A DNA stretch of 64,000 nt from Alphaproteobacteria bacterium. Lineage in GTDB: Bacteria > Pseudomonadota > Alphaproteobacteria > Reyranellales > Reyranellaceae. Where the stretch lies: positions 108,889 through 172,888 of the forward strand of contig JAFKFL010000019.1 in the NCBI GenBank assembly GCA_017308235.1, given 5' to 3'. A program made the position numbers and the translations under genes. The notes under the pieces were generated by a model. It had not been told where the DNA came from, did not search any database, and saw only the letters and a program-made list of their open reading frames with translations. Shown piece after piece: positions 9,997-18,420 of the stretch; the first letter of the stretch is position 1, and every line of letters begins with the position of its first letter.

Positions 9997-11132
9997 ACAA
10001 GCCGCTCGAAGGCATTCGTGTTCTGACGCTGGAGCAGTTCGGCGCCGGTCCCTATGGCACCATGTTCCTGGCCGAGCTCGGCGCCGAGGTGATCAAGATC
10101 GAGCCGCCGGAAGGCGATCCCAGCCGACAGGTCGGGCCGCACAAGCTCGGCCTCGCCGACAGCCAATATTTCCAGGCGTGGAACCTCGGCAAGAAGAGCG
10201 TGGCGCTCGACATCAAATCACCGGAAGGCCGGCGGCAGTTCGAGGCGCTGGTCAAGACGGCGGACTGCGTGGTGAACAATCTCCGCGGCACGCAGCCCGC
10301 GAAGCTTCGTCTCGACTATGCGAATCTGGCGCCCATCAAACCCTCGATCGTGTGCCTGCATATCTCCGCCTACGGCCGCACCGGCGAGCGCAAGGATTGG
10401 CCGGGCTACGATTTCCTGATGCAGGCCGAGGCTGGCCTGATGGAACTCACCGGCGAGCCCGACGGACCGCCGGCGCGTGTTGGCGTGTCCCTGATCGACA
10501 GCATGAGCGGCCTGACCGGCATCGTGGGCCTGCTGAGCTGCCTCTTGCGTGCCCGCACCACCGGTAAGGGCTGCGACGTCGATACCTGCCTCTACGACGT
10601 CGCCATGCACCAGCTCACCTATCCGGGCGTGTGGTATCTCAACGAGGGAGATGTCTCATCACGCCAGCCGCGCAGCGCGCACCTCTCGCTCGCGCCGGTC
10701 CAGACCTTCCCGACTCGCGACGGCTGGATCTTCATCATGTGCATGACCCAGAAGTTCTGGCTGGCGCTCTGCGAGGCGACGGGCCGCGCCGGCCTTTCGG
10801 ACGATCCGCGCTTTCCCGATCCCAATACCCGTGCGCGCAATCGGTCGGCGCTCACCGAGGCACTCGATCCCACCTTTCGTACGCGCACGACAGACGAGTG
10901 GCTTTCGAGGCTGAACGGAGTCGTCCCGGCGGCGCCGGTCTATCGAGTCGACCAGGCGCTCGACGGCGGTTTTGCGCGGGCCTCGGGCATGGTCTCCGCC
11001 GTGCCTCATCCGCAGAAGGGCAAGCTGCGCGTTCTTGCCAATCCGATCCGGGTCGATGGCGAGCGGCTGGAGCAACAAGCCTGCGCGCCGCTCGGCGCCG
11101 ACAACAAGTTGCTGCTGGCGAGGTCGTCATGA
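9993..11132 (+). CDS. CaiB/BaiF family III CoA-transferase (first of a tandem pair)
   Basis: Moves CoA from a donor acyl-CoA to an organic acid, 379 residues. The family start GIRVLTLEQFGAGPYGTMFL and LAELGAEVIKIEPPEGDPSR are clear. The catalytic aspartate is Asp169 in SLIDSMSG, the same number as in formyl-CoA transferase. It overlaps the dehydrogenase before it and the second CoA-transferase after it, each by four bases (ATGA). The two transferases differ widely in sequence, so they are not a recent duplication. They may form a heteromer or act on different acids. Confidence 0.92.
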   Translation: MNKPLEGIRVLTLEQFGAGPYGTMFLAELGAEVIKIEPPEGDPSRQVGPHKLGLADSQYFQAWNLGKKSVALDIKSPEGRRQFEALVKTADCVVNNLRGTQPAKLRLDYANLAPIKPSIVCLHISAYGRTGERKDWPGYDFLMQAEAGLMELTGEPDGPPARVGVSLIDSMSGLTGIVGLLSCLLRARTTGKGCDVDTCLYDVAMHQLTYPGVWYLNEGDVSSRQPRSAHLSLAPVQTFPTRDGWIFIMCMTQKFWLALCEATGRAGLSDDPRFPDPNTRARNRSALTEALDPTFRTRTTDEWLSRLNGVVPAAPVYRVDQALDGGFARASGMVSAVPHPQKGKLRVLANPIRVDGERLEQQACAPLGADNKLLLARSS

Positions 11133-12244
11133 AGCTCGAAGGCATCAAGGTCATCGACCTTTCCTGGTTCCTGCCGGGGCCCTATCTCACGACCGCGCTC
11201 GCTGACCATGGCGCCGAGGTGATCAAGGTCGAGCCGCCGGCCAATGGCGACCTTGGTGGCGATCCCGGTCGCCACATCCGGCCTCCCGATCAGCGGACCT
11301 CGGTGTTCTTCCGCAACATGGCGCGCGGCAAGAAGAGCGTTGTGCTCGACCTCAAGAGCGAGCAGGGCCGCGCCGATCTCTTTCGCCTGGCCTGCGAGGC
11401 CGATGTGATCGTCGAATCCTTCCGCCCCGGCGTCGCGGCGCGATTTGGCATCGGCTACGACGCAGTGAAGGTGGCGAACCCTGGCATCGTCTATTGCTCG
11501 ATCTCGGCCTTCGGCCAGGACGGCGCCTATCCCGGCCGCGCCGCGCACGACCTCGCGCTCGAGGCGATGACGGGTGTGCTGAGCCTGACCTTGGGTGACG
11601 ATGGCCGGCCGGCCATTCCCGGCATTCCTGTCGCCGATCTGGTGAGCGGGCTTCACGCACTGAGCGGTGTGCTGATGGCATTGCTGCGCCGCCAGACCAC
11701 CGGCCACGGCGACTATATCGACGTCTCCATGCACGAGGCGTTGATGGCTTCCTGCGCCAACGTGGTCGGTACCGCCTTCACTGAAGGCAAGCAACCTGAC
11801 GTCAAGCAGCAGCGCACGACAGGAGGCTCGGCCTTCTATCGGATCTACGACACATCAGACGGCCGCCAACTCGTATTGGCCGGGCAGGAGATGAAGTTCG
11901 TGAAGAACCTTCTGGGCGCACTGGGAAAGGCCGAATGGGCGCCACTCTGCGAATGGCCGGGCGCGCATCAGAAACCAGTGATGGACTTCCTCGAAGCCAC
12001 CTTCCGCCAGAAGCCGCTGGCGCATTGGATGGAATGGCTTGGCACGCTCGACATCTGCTACGGACCTGTCAATACGCTGCCCGAAGCCATTGCCGATCCG
12101 AACCTGCTCAAGCGCGGCGCGGTGCTGGTCGACGGCGACGGCCGCAAGCACTTTGCGCCTGTCGTGCGCTTCAAGGACGAGCCGTCGCAGCCTCTCTATC
12201 GCGAGCCGCTGCTGGGCGAGCACACCAAGGCGGTGCTCGGCTAG
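11129..12244 (+). CDS. CaiB/BaiF family III CoA-transferase (second of a tandem pair)
   Basis: A second family III CoA-transferase, 371 residues. It begins GIKVIDLSWFLPGPYLTTAL, has LADHGAEVIKVEPP and RGKKSVVLDLKSEQGRAD, and a catalytic Asp170 in IPVADLVSG. It is somewhat shorter than typical CaiB proteins (about 400). Its start overlaps the preceding transferase gene as ATGA. Its stop TAG lies in the palindrome CTAG, which also holds the stop of the converging SDR gene. Expression is probably coupled with the acyl-CoA dehydrogenase. The acid substrate is unknown. Confidence 0.92.
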   Translation: MKLEGIKVIDLSWFLPGPYLTTALADHGAEVIKVEPPANGDLGGDPGRHIRPPDQRTSVFFRNMARGKKSVVLDLKSEQGRADLFRLACEADVIVESFRPGVAARFGIGYDAVKVANPGIVYCSISAFGQDGAYPGRAAHDLALEAMTGVLSLTLGDDGRPAIPGIPVADLVSGLHALSGVLMALLRRQTTGHGDYIDVSMHEALMASCANVVGTAFTEGKQPDVKQQRTTGGSAFYRIYDTSDGRQLVLAGQEMKFVKNLLGALGKAEWAPLCEWPGAHQKPVMDFLEATFRQKPLAHWMEWLGTLDICYGPVNTLPEAIADPNLLKRGAVLVDGDGRKHFAPVVRFKDEPSQPLYREPLLGEHTKAVLG

Positions 12245-12987
12245 CCGAGCCCGATGCGCTTGCGGAACGCCTCGTCGCGCATCGAGGCGTCTTCGCCGAT
12301 CAGGTCGTCGCTGGCGCTGTCGCAGAGGTAGAGCAGGCCGCGCACGGCGTGCTCGACCGGCGAGAGGTCGGCACGCGGGATCTGGCTGATGGCATTGATG
12401 CCCGAAGCCCGGATCTTGACCTGCATGTCTGTGTCGATGGTGCCGGGCGAGAAGCCAAAGACGCGAATGCCGCGGGCTCCGGTCTCGAGCTTGATCGAGC
12501 GCGTCAGCATGGCAAGCCCCGCCTTCGAGGCGCAGTAGGAACTCCAGCCTTCGAGCGGCCGGTAGGCCGCACCTGAGGAGACGTTGATGATCGTGCCGCC
12601 GGCCTTGGCCATGCCGTCGAGCACGGCGCGCAGGACATTGTAGGCACCGATCAGGTTGATCTGGATGTTGCGCGCCCAGGCGGCGGGATCGGACGAGGCG
12701 ATGTCCGAGATCGGCTCGATGACGCCCGCGTTGTTGACCAGGATATCGAGGCCGCCGAAGCGCTTTCGCGTCGCGGCCACGGCACGCTCGACGGCAGCAT
12801 AGTCGGAGACGTCGCACGCCAACGCTGCGGCACCACCGCCAATTTCTTGCGCGACCTTTTGGACGAGCGCGCCATCGCGGGCCAGCAGCATGACGGCGGC
12901 ACCCTGCTTGGCCAGTGCTCGGGCGGCACCCTCACCCAAGCCGCGGCTCGCGCCGGTCACCAATGCGATTTTTCCGTTCAAGTTCAT
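12241..12987 (-). CDS. SDR family NAD(P)-dependent oxidoreductase
   Basis: Short-chain dehydrogenase/reductase, 248 residues. It has the cofactor motif TGASRGLG (11-18), NNAG (DILVNNAGVIEP), a catalytic Ser in INVSSGAAY, and the Tyr-x3-Lys pair in SSYCASKAG. ATG at 12987 follows GGAAGA, and the longer open frame upstream has no support. It diverges from the alpha/beta hydrolase gene with 47 bp between starts and meets the CoA-transferase tail to tail with shared stop bases. It may oxidise a hydroxyacyl or alcohol intermediate of the same local pathway (inference). Confidence 0.92.
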   Translation of the reverse strand: MNLNGKIALVTGASRGLGEGAARALAKQGAAVMLLARDGALVQKVAQEIGGGAAALACDVSDYAAVERAVAATRKRFGGLDILVNNAGVIEPISDIASSDPAAWARNIQINLIGAYNVLRAVLDGMAKAGGTIINVSSGAAYRPLEGWSSYCASKAGLAMLTRSIKLETGARGIRVFGFSPGTIDTDMQVKIRASGINAISQIPRADLSPVEHAVRGLLYLCDSASDDLIGEDASMRDEAFRKRIGLG

Positions 12988-13034
12988 CGTTCTTCCTCCG
13001 CTACAGTCGGCACCATAACCCATGGGAGGAAGAA

Positions 13035-13733
13035 GTGGCTGGCAAGACCACATTCGTGTTGCTGCACGGCGCCTATCAGGGCGGCTGGATTTTCAACCCT
13101 GTCGCCGAGCGCCTGCGCGCCCAGGGCCATCTCGTCTTCGCGCCGACGCTCGATGGCTGCGCCGAGCGCAAGCACGAGGTGCGCGCCGGCATCACCACCG
13201 AGAGCCATGCCGAGGAAGTCGCGGCGCTCCTGTTCTACCAGGACCTCAAGGACGTGGTGCTGGTCGGCACCAGCACCGGCGGCATGGTGATGGCGCGGGC
13301 AGCCGAGCGCGCCCGCGAGCGAGTGGCACGCGTGGTATTCGCCGATGCGCTCGCCCTGCTCGACGGCGAGGCGGTGCCGCAGATCGTCAAGCGGCCGACC
13401 GCGGTCAACACCGAGCTGACCACAGGACCCTCGCGGCATGATTTCGAGACGCGCCTGTTTGCCGACCTCGACCCAGCGGTGCGCCACTGGGCGCTCGAAC
13501 GCTGCACGCCCCATCCCATCGCGCCATTGACGGCGGCGGTGAAGCTCGAGCGGTTCTGGAACCAGGTGTGGAACGCCTCGGTGATCTGGTGCCGCAAAAG
13601 CACCAACCCACCCCAGGCCCACCAGCGCCGCGCCGCCGACACCCTGAAAGGGCGCTGGCACGAACTCGACACCGGCCACTATCCGATGTTGAGCGAGCCC
13701 GCAGCGCTGGCAAAGCTGATCGTTGAAGGTTAG
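13035..13733 (+). CDS. Alpha/beta-fold hydrolase
   Basis: A 232-residue hydrolase of the EstC/salicylate esterase-like type. The N-terminus TTFVLLHGAYQGGWIF carries the oxyanion HG, the nucleophile elbow is GTSTGG with Ser80, and the C-terminal LDTGHYPML gives His215. The start is GTG at 13035, five bases after GGGAGGA. The upstream open frame is a shadow of the SDR gene. The natural ester or C-C substrate is unknown. Its place between an SDR and acyl-CoA dehydrogenases is consistent with a catabolic role. Confidence 0.88.
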   Translation: MAGKTTFVLLHGAYQGGWIFNPVAERLRAQGHLVFAPTLDGCAERKHEVRAGITTESHAEEVAALLFYQDLKDVVLVGTSTGGMVMARAAERARERVARVVFADALALLDGEAVPQIVKRPTAVNTELTTGPSRHDFETRLFADLDPAVRHWALERCTPHPIAPLTAAVKLERFWNQVWNASVIWCRKSTNPPQAHQRRAADTLKGRWHELDTGHYPMLSEPAALAKLIVEG

Positions 13734-13734
13734 C

Positions 13735-13860
13735 GGGGAGCGCGCCACTCCTTGGTGCTCATCGTCATGCGGACCGTGCGCATCTTGCGCGCTCATGATC
13801 TGAGCGAGCCAGAGGCTCGCGGTCCGGAAGATCATGAGTGCCACAGAGTGGCGCGTTCCC
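13735..13860. repeat. Compound palindromic repeat in a convergent gap (copy 1 of the GGACC family)
   Basis: The outer arms GGGAGCGCGCCACTC (13736-13750) and GAGTGGCGCGTTCCC (13846-13860) pair with one G-T wobble. Inside is a 55-bp core (13771-13825) bounded by GGACC and GGTCC with hairpins GCGCA-TCT-TGCGC (13778-13790) and GCGAGCC-AGA-GGCTCGC (13804-13820). CTCATGATCT (13792-13801) also pairs with AGATCATGAG (13829-13838). The core recurs at 61614-61670. It lies between converging hydrolase and dehydrogenase genes. Confidence 0.85.
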
Positions 13861-13863
13861 AGT

Positions 13864-15654
13864 CTAAGACAAGAGCGCCACAGCCTTGGCGAGCGGCACC
13901 GGCACATCCTGCAGCAGCAGGTCCATCGCTTCCTGCTCCCAGGCCGGCTCATTGAGTGACAACGGGTCCTGCGGCGCCAGCCGATGCTCGATGACGAGCC
14001 GAGACAGCAGGAGCCGCCGCGCGTCGCCGCCTTGCGCACCAAGGGTCGCGCCTTCCCAGGCGAGCAGGGCTGCAGTCGCCGCGTGATAGAGCGCACCGGC
14101 CGCGAGCCGCGCGCGCTTCTCGTGCTTGGGGTCGCTCGCCACCGCCTCGGCGAAGCGTTCGACGCGATCGAGCGTGGAGCCCAGCAGGCCCTTGTACTGG
14201 CCGGGCAGGCTGCCGCTCGGCTCATACTTGGCCCTGAGCGCCGCCGTCAGTGTCTTGTGGCCGCCCGACTTGCCGACCGCGCGCTGGACCACGTCGAGCG
14301 CGTTGATGTTGGAGGTGCCTTCCCACAACGTGCCGATCTGCGCGTCGCGCACCAGGCGGGCGGTCACCCATTCCTCGATGTAGCCGATGCCGCCGCGCAC
14401 CTCGAGCGCGTGGCTTGCGACCGGAATGTTGTCGCGGCAGGCGCGGAACTTGTAGACCGGCGTCAGGATGCGCAGCAGGTTGGCCGCATCAGCATCGCCT
14501 GCGTTGGCCTTGCCCATCGCGTCCGATGAGAAGGCGTACATGGAGAGCGCCTGTTCGGTCGGCAGCATGATCTTCATGAGCTGGCGGCGCAGCAGCGGGT
14601 AGTCGGAGATGGCATGGCCGAAGGCGTTCCGGCCACGCGCCGCCGCCAATGCCTCGTTGAGGCAACGCCGCATCATCGCCGCCGCTCGCACGCCGTGGCT
14701 CAGCCGCGACAGGTTCACCTGCTCCATCATCTGCTTGAAGCCGCGTTTCACGTCGCCAACGAGATAGGCCGTGGCGCCGTCGAGGATGATCTCGCCCGAG
14801 GCCATGGAGCGCGTGCCGAGCTTGTCCTTCAGCCGCACGATCCGATAGGCGTTGCGCGAGCCGTCCTCGAGTCGCCGCGGCAAGGCGAACAGAGCGAGGC
14901 CCTTCGTGCCCGGTGCTGCACCGCGCGGCCTCGCCAGCATGACGGCGACATCGGCGTCGGCATGGCTGCAGAACCACTTCTGGCCGTACAGCTTCCAGCG
15001 CTCGACGCCGTCGGCGCCGACACCGATCCGCTCGGCCTCGGTCTCGATCGCGCCGACATCCGAGCCGCCCGCCTTCTCGGTCATGAACTGTGTGCCCTTG
15101 AGCATGACCTTGGGGTCCTGGCTCAGGAGCCGGTCGAGCAGCAGCTTCTTCAGCGCGTCGGAGCCGTAGCGCTTGATGATGAAATTTGAGGTGTCCGATA
15201 CAGAGACCGGGCACATCAGGCCGAACTCTGCCTGCACGAAGAGATAGGTAATGCCGTACTTCACCAGCGGATGCGCCGACGTCGTCATGCCGAGTACACC
15301 TGGCCGATGGCTCATGGCATGCATGCCGAATTCGTCGAACGCGATCTTTTCCATCTCGCGATAGGCGGGGTGGTAGTCGATCCAGTCCTCGTCGCGGCCA
15401 AAGCGATCGCGCGGCTGCAGGAGGGGCGGGTGCTTGTCGGCCACCTGGGCAAGCTCGTCGAGGCGATTGCCGGCGAGCTCGCCCAGGCGTTCGAAATGCG
15501 GCGCCATCGCCGTGCGCAGGCCCGGCTCGAGATAGAGCTGGAGCAGATCCTGGAACTGCCGATCGATGGCATAGAAATTCTGCCCGTGGATGTCGGGCGC
15601 GATGTGGTGGGCGCCGTGCGGCATCTTGGTTCTGTCTGCTGCCATGTCGGGCAT
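13864..15654 (-). CDS. Acyl-CoA dehydrogenase, AidB-like, with extended C-terminal domain
   Basis: A 596-residue flavin dehydrogenase of the long AidB/DmdC-like type. It contains YLFVQAEFGLMCPVSVSD, MTEKAGGSDVGAIETEAE (FAD/substrate region), KWFCSHADAD and LWEGTSNINALDVVQR, where the Glu of WEGT is the expected base. The tail after this is the extra C-terminal domain absent from the short acyl-CoA dehydrogenases. ATG at 15654 follows GGAGAG. Another ATG four codons upstream (15666) lacks one. The members studied act on long or modified acyl-CoA, and AidB itself has been linked to alkylation damage. The substrate here is not known. Confidence 0.9.
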   Translation of the reverse strand: MPDMAADRTKMPHGAHHIAPDIHGQNFYAIDRQFQDLLQLYLEPGLRTAMAPHFERLGELAGNRLDELAQVADKHPPLLQPRDRFGRDEDWIDYHPAYREMEKIAFDEFGMHAMSHRPGVLGMTTSAHPLVKYGITYLFVQAEFGLMCPVSVSDTSNFIIKRYGSDALKKLLLDRLLSQDPKVMLKGTQFMTEKAGGSDVGAIETEAERIGVGADGVERWKLYGQKWFCSHADADVAVMLARPRGAAPGTKGLALFALPRRLEDGSRNAYRIVRLKDKLGTRSMASGEIILDGATAYLVGDVKRGFKQMMEQVNLSRLSHGVRAAAMMRRCLNEALAAARGRNAFGHAISDYPLLRRQLMKIMLPTEQALSMYAFSSDAMGKANAGDADAANLLRILTPVYKFRACRDNIPVASHALEVRGGIGYIEEWVTARLVRDAQIGTLWEGTSNINALDVVQRAVGKSGGHKTLTAALRAKYEPSGSLPGQYKGLLGSTLDRVERFAEAVASDPKHEKRARLAAGALYHAATAALLAWEGATLGAQGGDARRLLLSRLVIEHRLAPQDPLSLNEPAWEQEAMDLLLQDVPVPLAKAVALLS

Positions 15655-15709
15655 GGTTCTCTCCATTGTCTTCTAGGTGCAATCTAGCGCCGTGCGAGGG
15701 TTGTAAACC

Positions 15710-16195
15710 ATGACCATCGGCGTCCTGTTCGTCTGCACTGGCAATATTTGCCGTTCGCCCACCGCCGTTGGCGTGTTCCGCACGATGGTCCGGCGCGCAG
15801 GCCTCGAGGATGCCTTCCAGATCGATTCTTCCGGCACGTCCGTCGGCCATATCGGGCAAACCGCCTCGCCGCTTGCCGTCGAGGCAGCGAAGCGGCGCGG
15901 CTACGATCTTTCGGCCCATCGCGCCCGACCGCTCACCAACGAGGATATCGAACGCTTCGACTATCCGCTGGCGATGGACCGCAGCCATCTCGCCGTGATG
16001 CGCTGGATGGCGCCGCGGTCGCTTGTGGAGCGGCCGCAGATGTTTCTGGCGTTCGCCGACGATGTGCGCTCGCCCGAAGTGCCCGATCCCTTCGGTGGTC
16101 GGGCGCGCGATTATGAGCGGGCGCTGGACCTCATCGAGAAAGGCTGTGTCGGATTGCTCTCTACTCTTATCCCTTTGGTGAAAACGGCCACTTGA
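15710..16195 (+). CDS. Low molecular weight protein-tyrosine phosphatase
   Basis: A 161-residue cytoplasmic phosphatase with the N-terminal P-loop CTGNICRS: Cys9 is the nucleophile, Arg15 binds phosphate and Ser16 stabilises the thiolate. The general-acid aspartate is Asp126 in VPDPFGG. Bacterial members dephosphorylate tyrosine kinases in exopolysaccharide control or arsenate-type substrates. No tyrosine kinase or capsule gene lies nearby, so the partner is unknown. A GAGGG about ten bases ahead supports the ATG. Its 3' end overlaps the converging dimethylformamidase-like gene by 29 bases. Confidence 0.93.
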   Translation: MTIGVLFVCTGNICRSPTAVGVFRTMVRRAGLEDAFQIDSSGTSVGHIGQTASPLAVEAAKRRGYDLSAHRARPLTNEDIERFDYPLAMDRSHLAVMRWMAPRSLVERPQMFLAFADDVRSPEVPDPFGGRARDYERALDLIEKGCVGLLSTLIPLVKTAT

Positions 16196-18335
16196 GGCCG
16201 AGCTCGCCCATCCGATTCACCACGTTGAAGGTGAGGCGCGAGATGTCGTTGTCGAAATCGTTGAACGGCAGGCTCCCGCAATAGGTGATCGAGCCGACCG
16301 AGAAGACCGCACCGCCGGCCGGCTTGTCCATATAGACCATGTCGGCACGGACCAGCTGATCCAGCGGGTCGCCCGAGATCGTGGTGGCGAAGGCAAGCCG
16401 CTCCTCGTGCACCACGACGTAGTTCTTGGGATCGTGTCCCTCCGACGTTGCCACCACGACGGTGTTGATCGGGCTGCCGAGCTTCGGATCGAAGCGGTCG
16501 ATCTCGAAGCCTGCCGCGCCGCCGCCCGCGAAACCGAAACCGCCGAACAGTTCTTCCTTCACGCCGTCGAAGATCCAGGCATGCTGAGGGTCACGCGAGG
16601 CTGCGGTGCGGCGATAGGATTCGCCGGTGAAGGTGCCCTGGCTCGAGAAGCCGATGCCGCACAGAAGGTTCGGCGGCCGGTCGGAGCGCCGCCACAGCCC
16701 GCCGTAGGCACCATCGAAGGCGTGATGGTACTCGCCATTGTCGGCTGCCCAGCTGCGAATGCCGCCCTCGGTCCGTCGCACTTCGAGGACATCAGGCACC
16801 TTCTTCGACAGCGAGACGCGCCAGTAGAAGCCGTTGCCACCAAGGTACATCAACCGTCCGCCGGTATCGACGTACTGCTGCAGAGCGTCGAGCGTGCTCT
16901 CGGTGTGGTACTCCGGATGCGAGCCGGTAAGCACGACCTTGTAGGGCGCCAGCAGTTCTGCGCCCTCGCGGTCGAGATCGTGGTCGGTGACGACGTCGAA
17001 GTCGATGCCCAGGCGATCGAACCAGCCGGTCAGATGCGTGTCGGCACCGAGGTGCCGCACGCCAGAGCCCGTGTCGCCCGGATCGAAGTAGAGATAGTCG
17101 GGTCGCCAGGTGATCAGGGGCCGGCGCAACGAGACGTAGGCCGTGCCCGAACCGTCGCGATGGAGATTGTAGGTCGAGGGGCCAAAGCCCCGGTGCTCGT
17201 CGGGATTGTACGCATAGGCCTTCTGCTCGACGATGCGCTGGCGGAACGCCTCGTTGTACAAGCCCCGCCGGTGGTTGCCGTAGGCCTGGTAGGTCAGCGT
17301 CGCGGCGAGATAGCAGACCTTGGACTTCGGCTTGCCGCGCTCGGGCAGCACGAAGAACGGGATGATGTCGTGGTGCGGGCCGCAGGTGAGCGCCATGCCG
17401 TAGACGCCGCTGCCAAGGTCCTGGGGAACGGTGAACGTGAAATCGTCCGACCAGCCGCAGTCGTACAGATCGTCATCGTGAAAATGGATGGCGGCATATT
17501 GGAGCGGCGCGCGACGCCAGTCGCGTTCCTCGCCGGTCCAGTGGGCGCCCTTCATGGCGCGCGTCGGCAGGTTCACCAGCCGGCCGTGCAGGCCGTTGGG
17601 ACCGGTGTCCTCGACCTCAAGCGAGTCCATGCCGCGCGAGAAATCCCAGGTGGCCACGCCCGCAATCGATGGCGCCTCGATCTTGCCGTTGAAGCACCGA
17701 TGCGCCGGCCGGTCGCGCGTCGCTTCGGCGCCGATCAGGATTGCCCGCGCGGCATCGAGCTTGAGCGGCGTTGGCGCGGTCGCCGTCGCCTCGCCTTCGT
17801 CGTCCGACGCATAGGCGCGCTTCAGCGGCTGCTGACCGACGCGCAGCTGTCCCGTCGCGGGATCGGCGCTGGCCCACACGCGATACCAGGTGCGCTCGCG
17901 CAATGGCTTGCCGACCGTGACCTTGGCGCCGCCAACCTCCAGCGTCATGCCCTTGGCGGTGAGAAGAAACGAGAAGCCGGCGCCATTCGCGGGATCGCGG
18001 CGCGACAGCACCGCCTGTGCATCGTCGGCCGGCAGCGTCGGCCAGATCAGCGCCTCCACCTGGAGCGACGACAGTGGCTTGAGATCGGCGGCACGTTCGA
18101 TCACTGCATAGGAGCCCGGCCAGGCGTGCTGCTCGCGTGAGGGAAATTCGCCCGCGAACAGACGCGAGAGATCTTCGTACTTGGGAGACGGTGCTGCGGG
18201 ATTGGGATCGCCGCGCACGATGCGAACCATCGTCGCTCGATATGGCGCGGGCCCGACGCTCGAGATCTTGAAAGCAATCTTCTCGCCGGCTCTTGCGGAA
18301 ATGCGGTCTGCATAGCCGATCAGCGGTACAGTCAC
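16167..18335 (-). CDS. N,N-dimethylformamidase-like large subunit
   Basis: A 722-residue protein resembling the beta (large) subunit of N,N-dimethylformamidase, an iron enzyme that splits dimethylformamide into dimethylamine and formate. A concanavalin/LamG-like region lies at about 90-260 (VEALIWPTLPADDAQAVLSR, HRCFNGKIEAPSI). A Rossmann/glutaminase-like part follows about 330-500, with the motif GSHPEYHT. His473 and Glu475 would be the metal-binding pair by analogy with the studied enzyme (recalled, not aligned). No signal peptide is seen. No small subunit gene is recognisable beside it. It may act on another formamide or amide. Confidence 0.82.
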   Translation of the reverse strand: MTVPLIGYADRISARAGEKIAFKISSVGPAPYRATMVRIVRGDPNPAAPSPKYEDLSRLFAGEFPSREQHAWPGSYAVIERAADLKPLSSLQVEALIWPTLPADDAQAVLSRRDPANGAGFSFLLTAKGMTLEVGGAKVTVGKPLRERTWYRVWASADPATGQLRVGQQPLKRAYASDDEGEATATAPTPLKLDAARAILIGAEATRDRPAHRCFNGKIEAPSIAGVATWDFSRGMDSLEVEDTGPNGLHGRLVNLPTRAMKGAHWTGEERDWRRAPLQYAAIHFHDDDLYDCGWSDDFTFTVPQDLGSGVYGMALTCGPHHDIIPFFVLPERGKPKSKVCYLAATLTYQAYGNHRRGLYNEAFRQRIVEQKAYAYNPDEHRGFGPSTYNLHRDGSGTAYVSLRRPLITWRPDYLYFDPGDTGSGVRHLGADTHLTGWFDRLGIDFDVVTDHDLDREGAELLAPYKVVLTGSHPEYHTESTLDALQQYVDTGGRLMYLGGNGFYWRVSLSKKVPDVLEVRRTEGGIRSWAADNGEYHHAFDGAYGGLWRRSDRPPNLLCGIGFSSQGTFTGESYRRTAASRDPQHAWIFDGVKEELFGGFGFAGGGAAGFEIDRFDPKLGSPINTVVVATSEGHDPKNYVVVHEERLAFATTISGDPLDQLVRADMVYMDKPAGGAVFSVGSITYCGSLPFNDFDNDISRLTFNVVNRMGELGLKWPFSPKG

Positions 18336-18420
18336 GTTGTCTCCCCCAGTGGCGCCGATATAGTCACCTGAATTTTACGAGAAACGCCATGGCGAAGATC
18401 GCCACTATTTCGGAGCTGCC

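Noticed and set aside
16407..18140. 577-residue open frame antisense to the dimethylformamidase-like gene
   Set aside because: High-GC shadow frame without a family pattern or ribosome-binding site.
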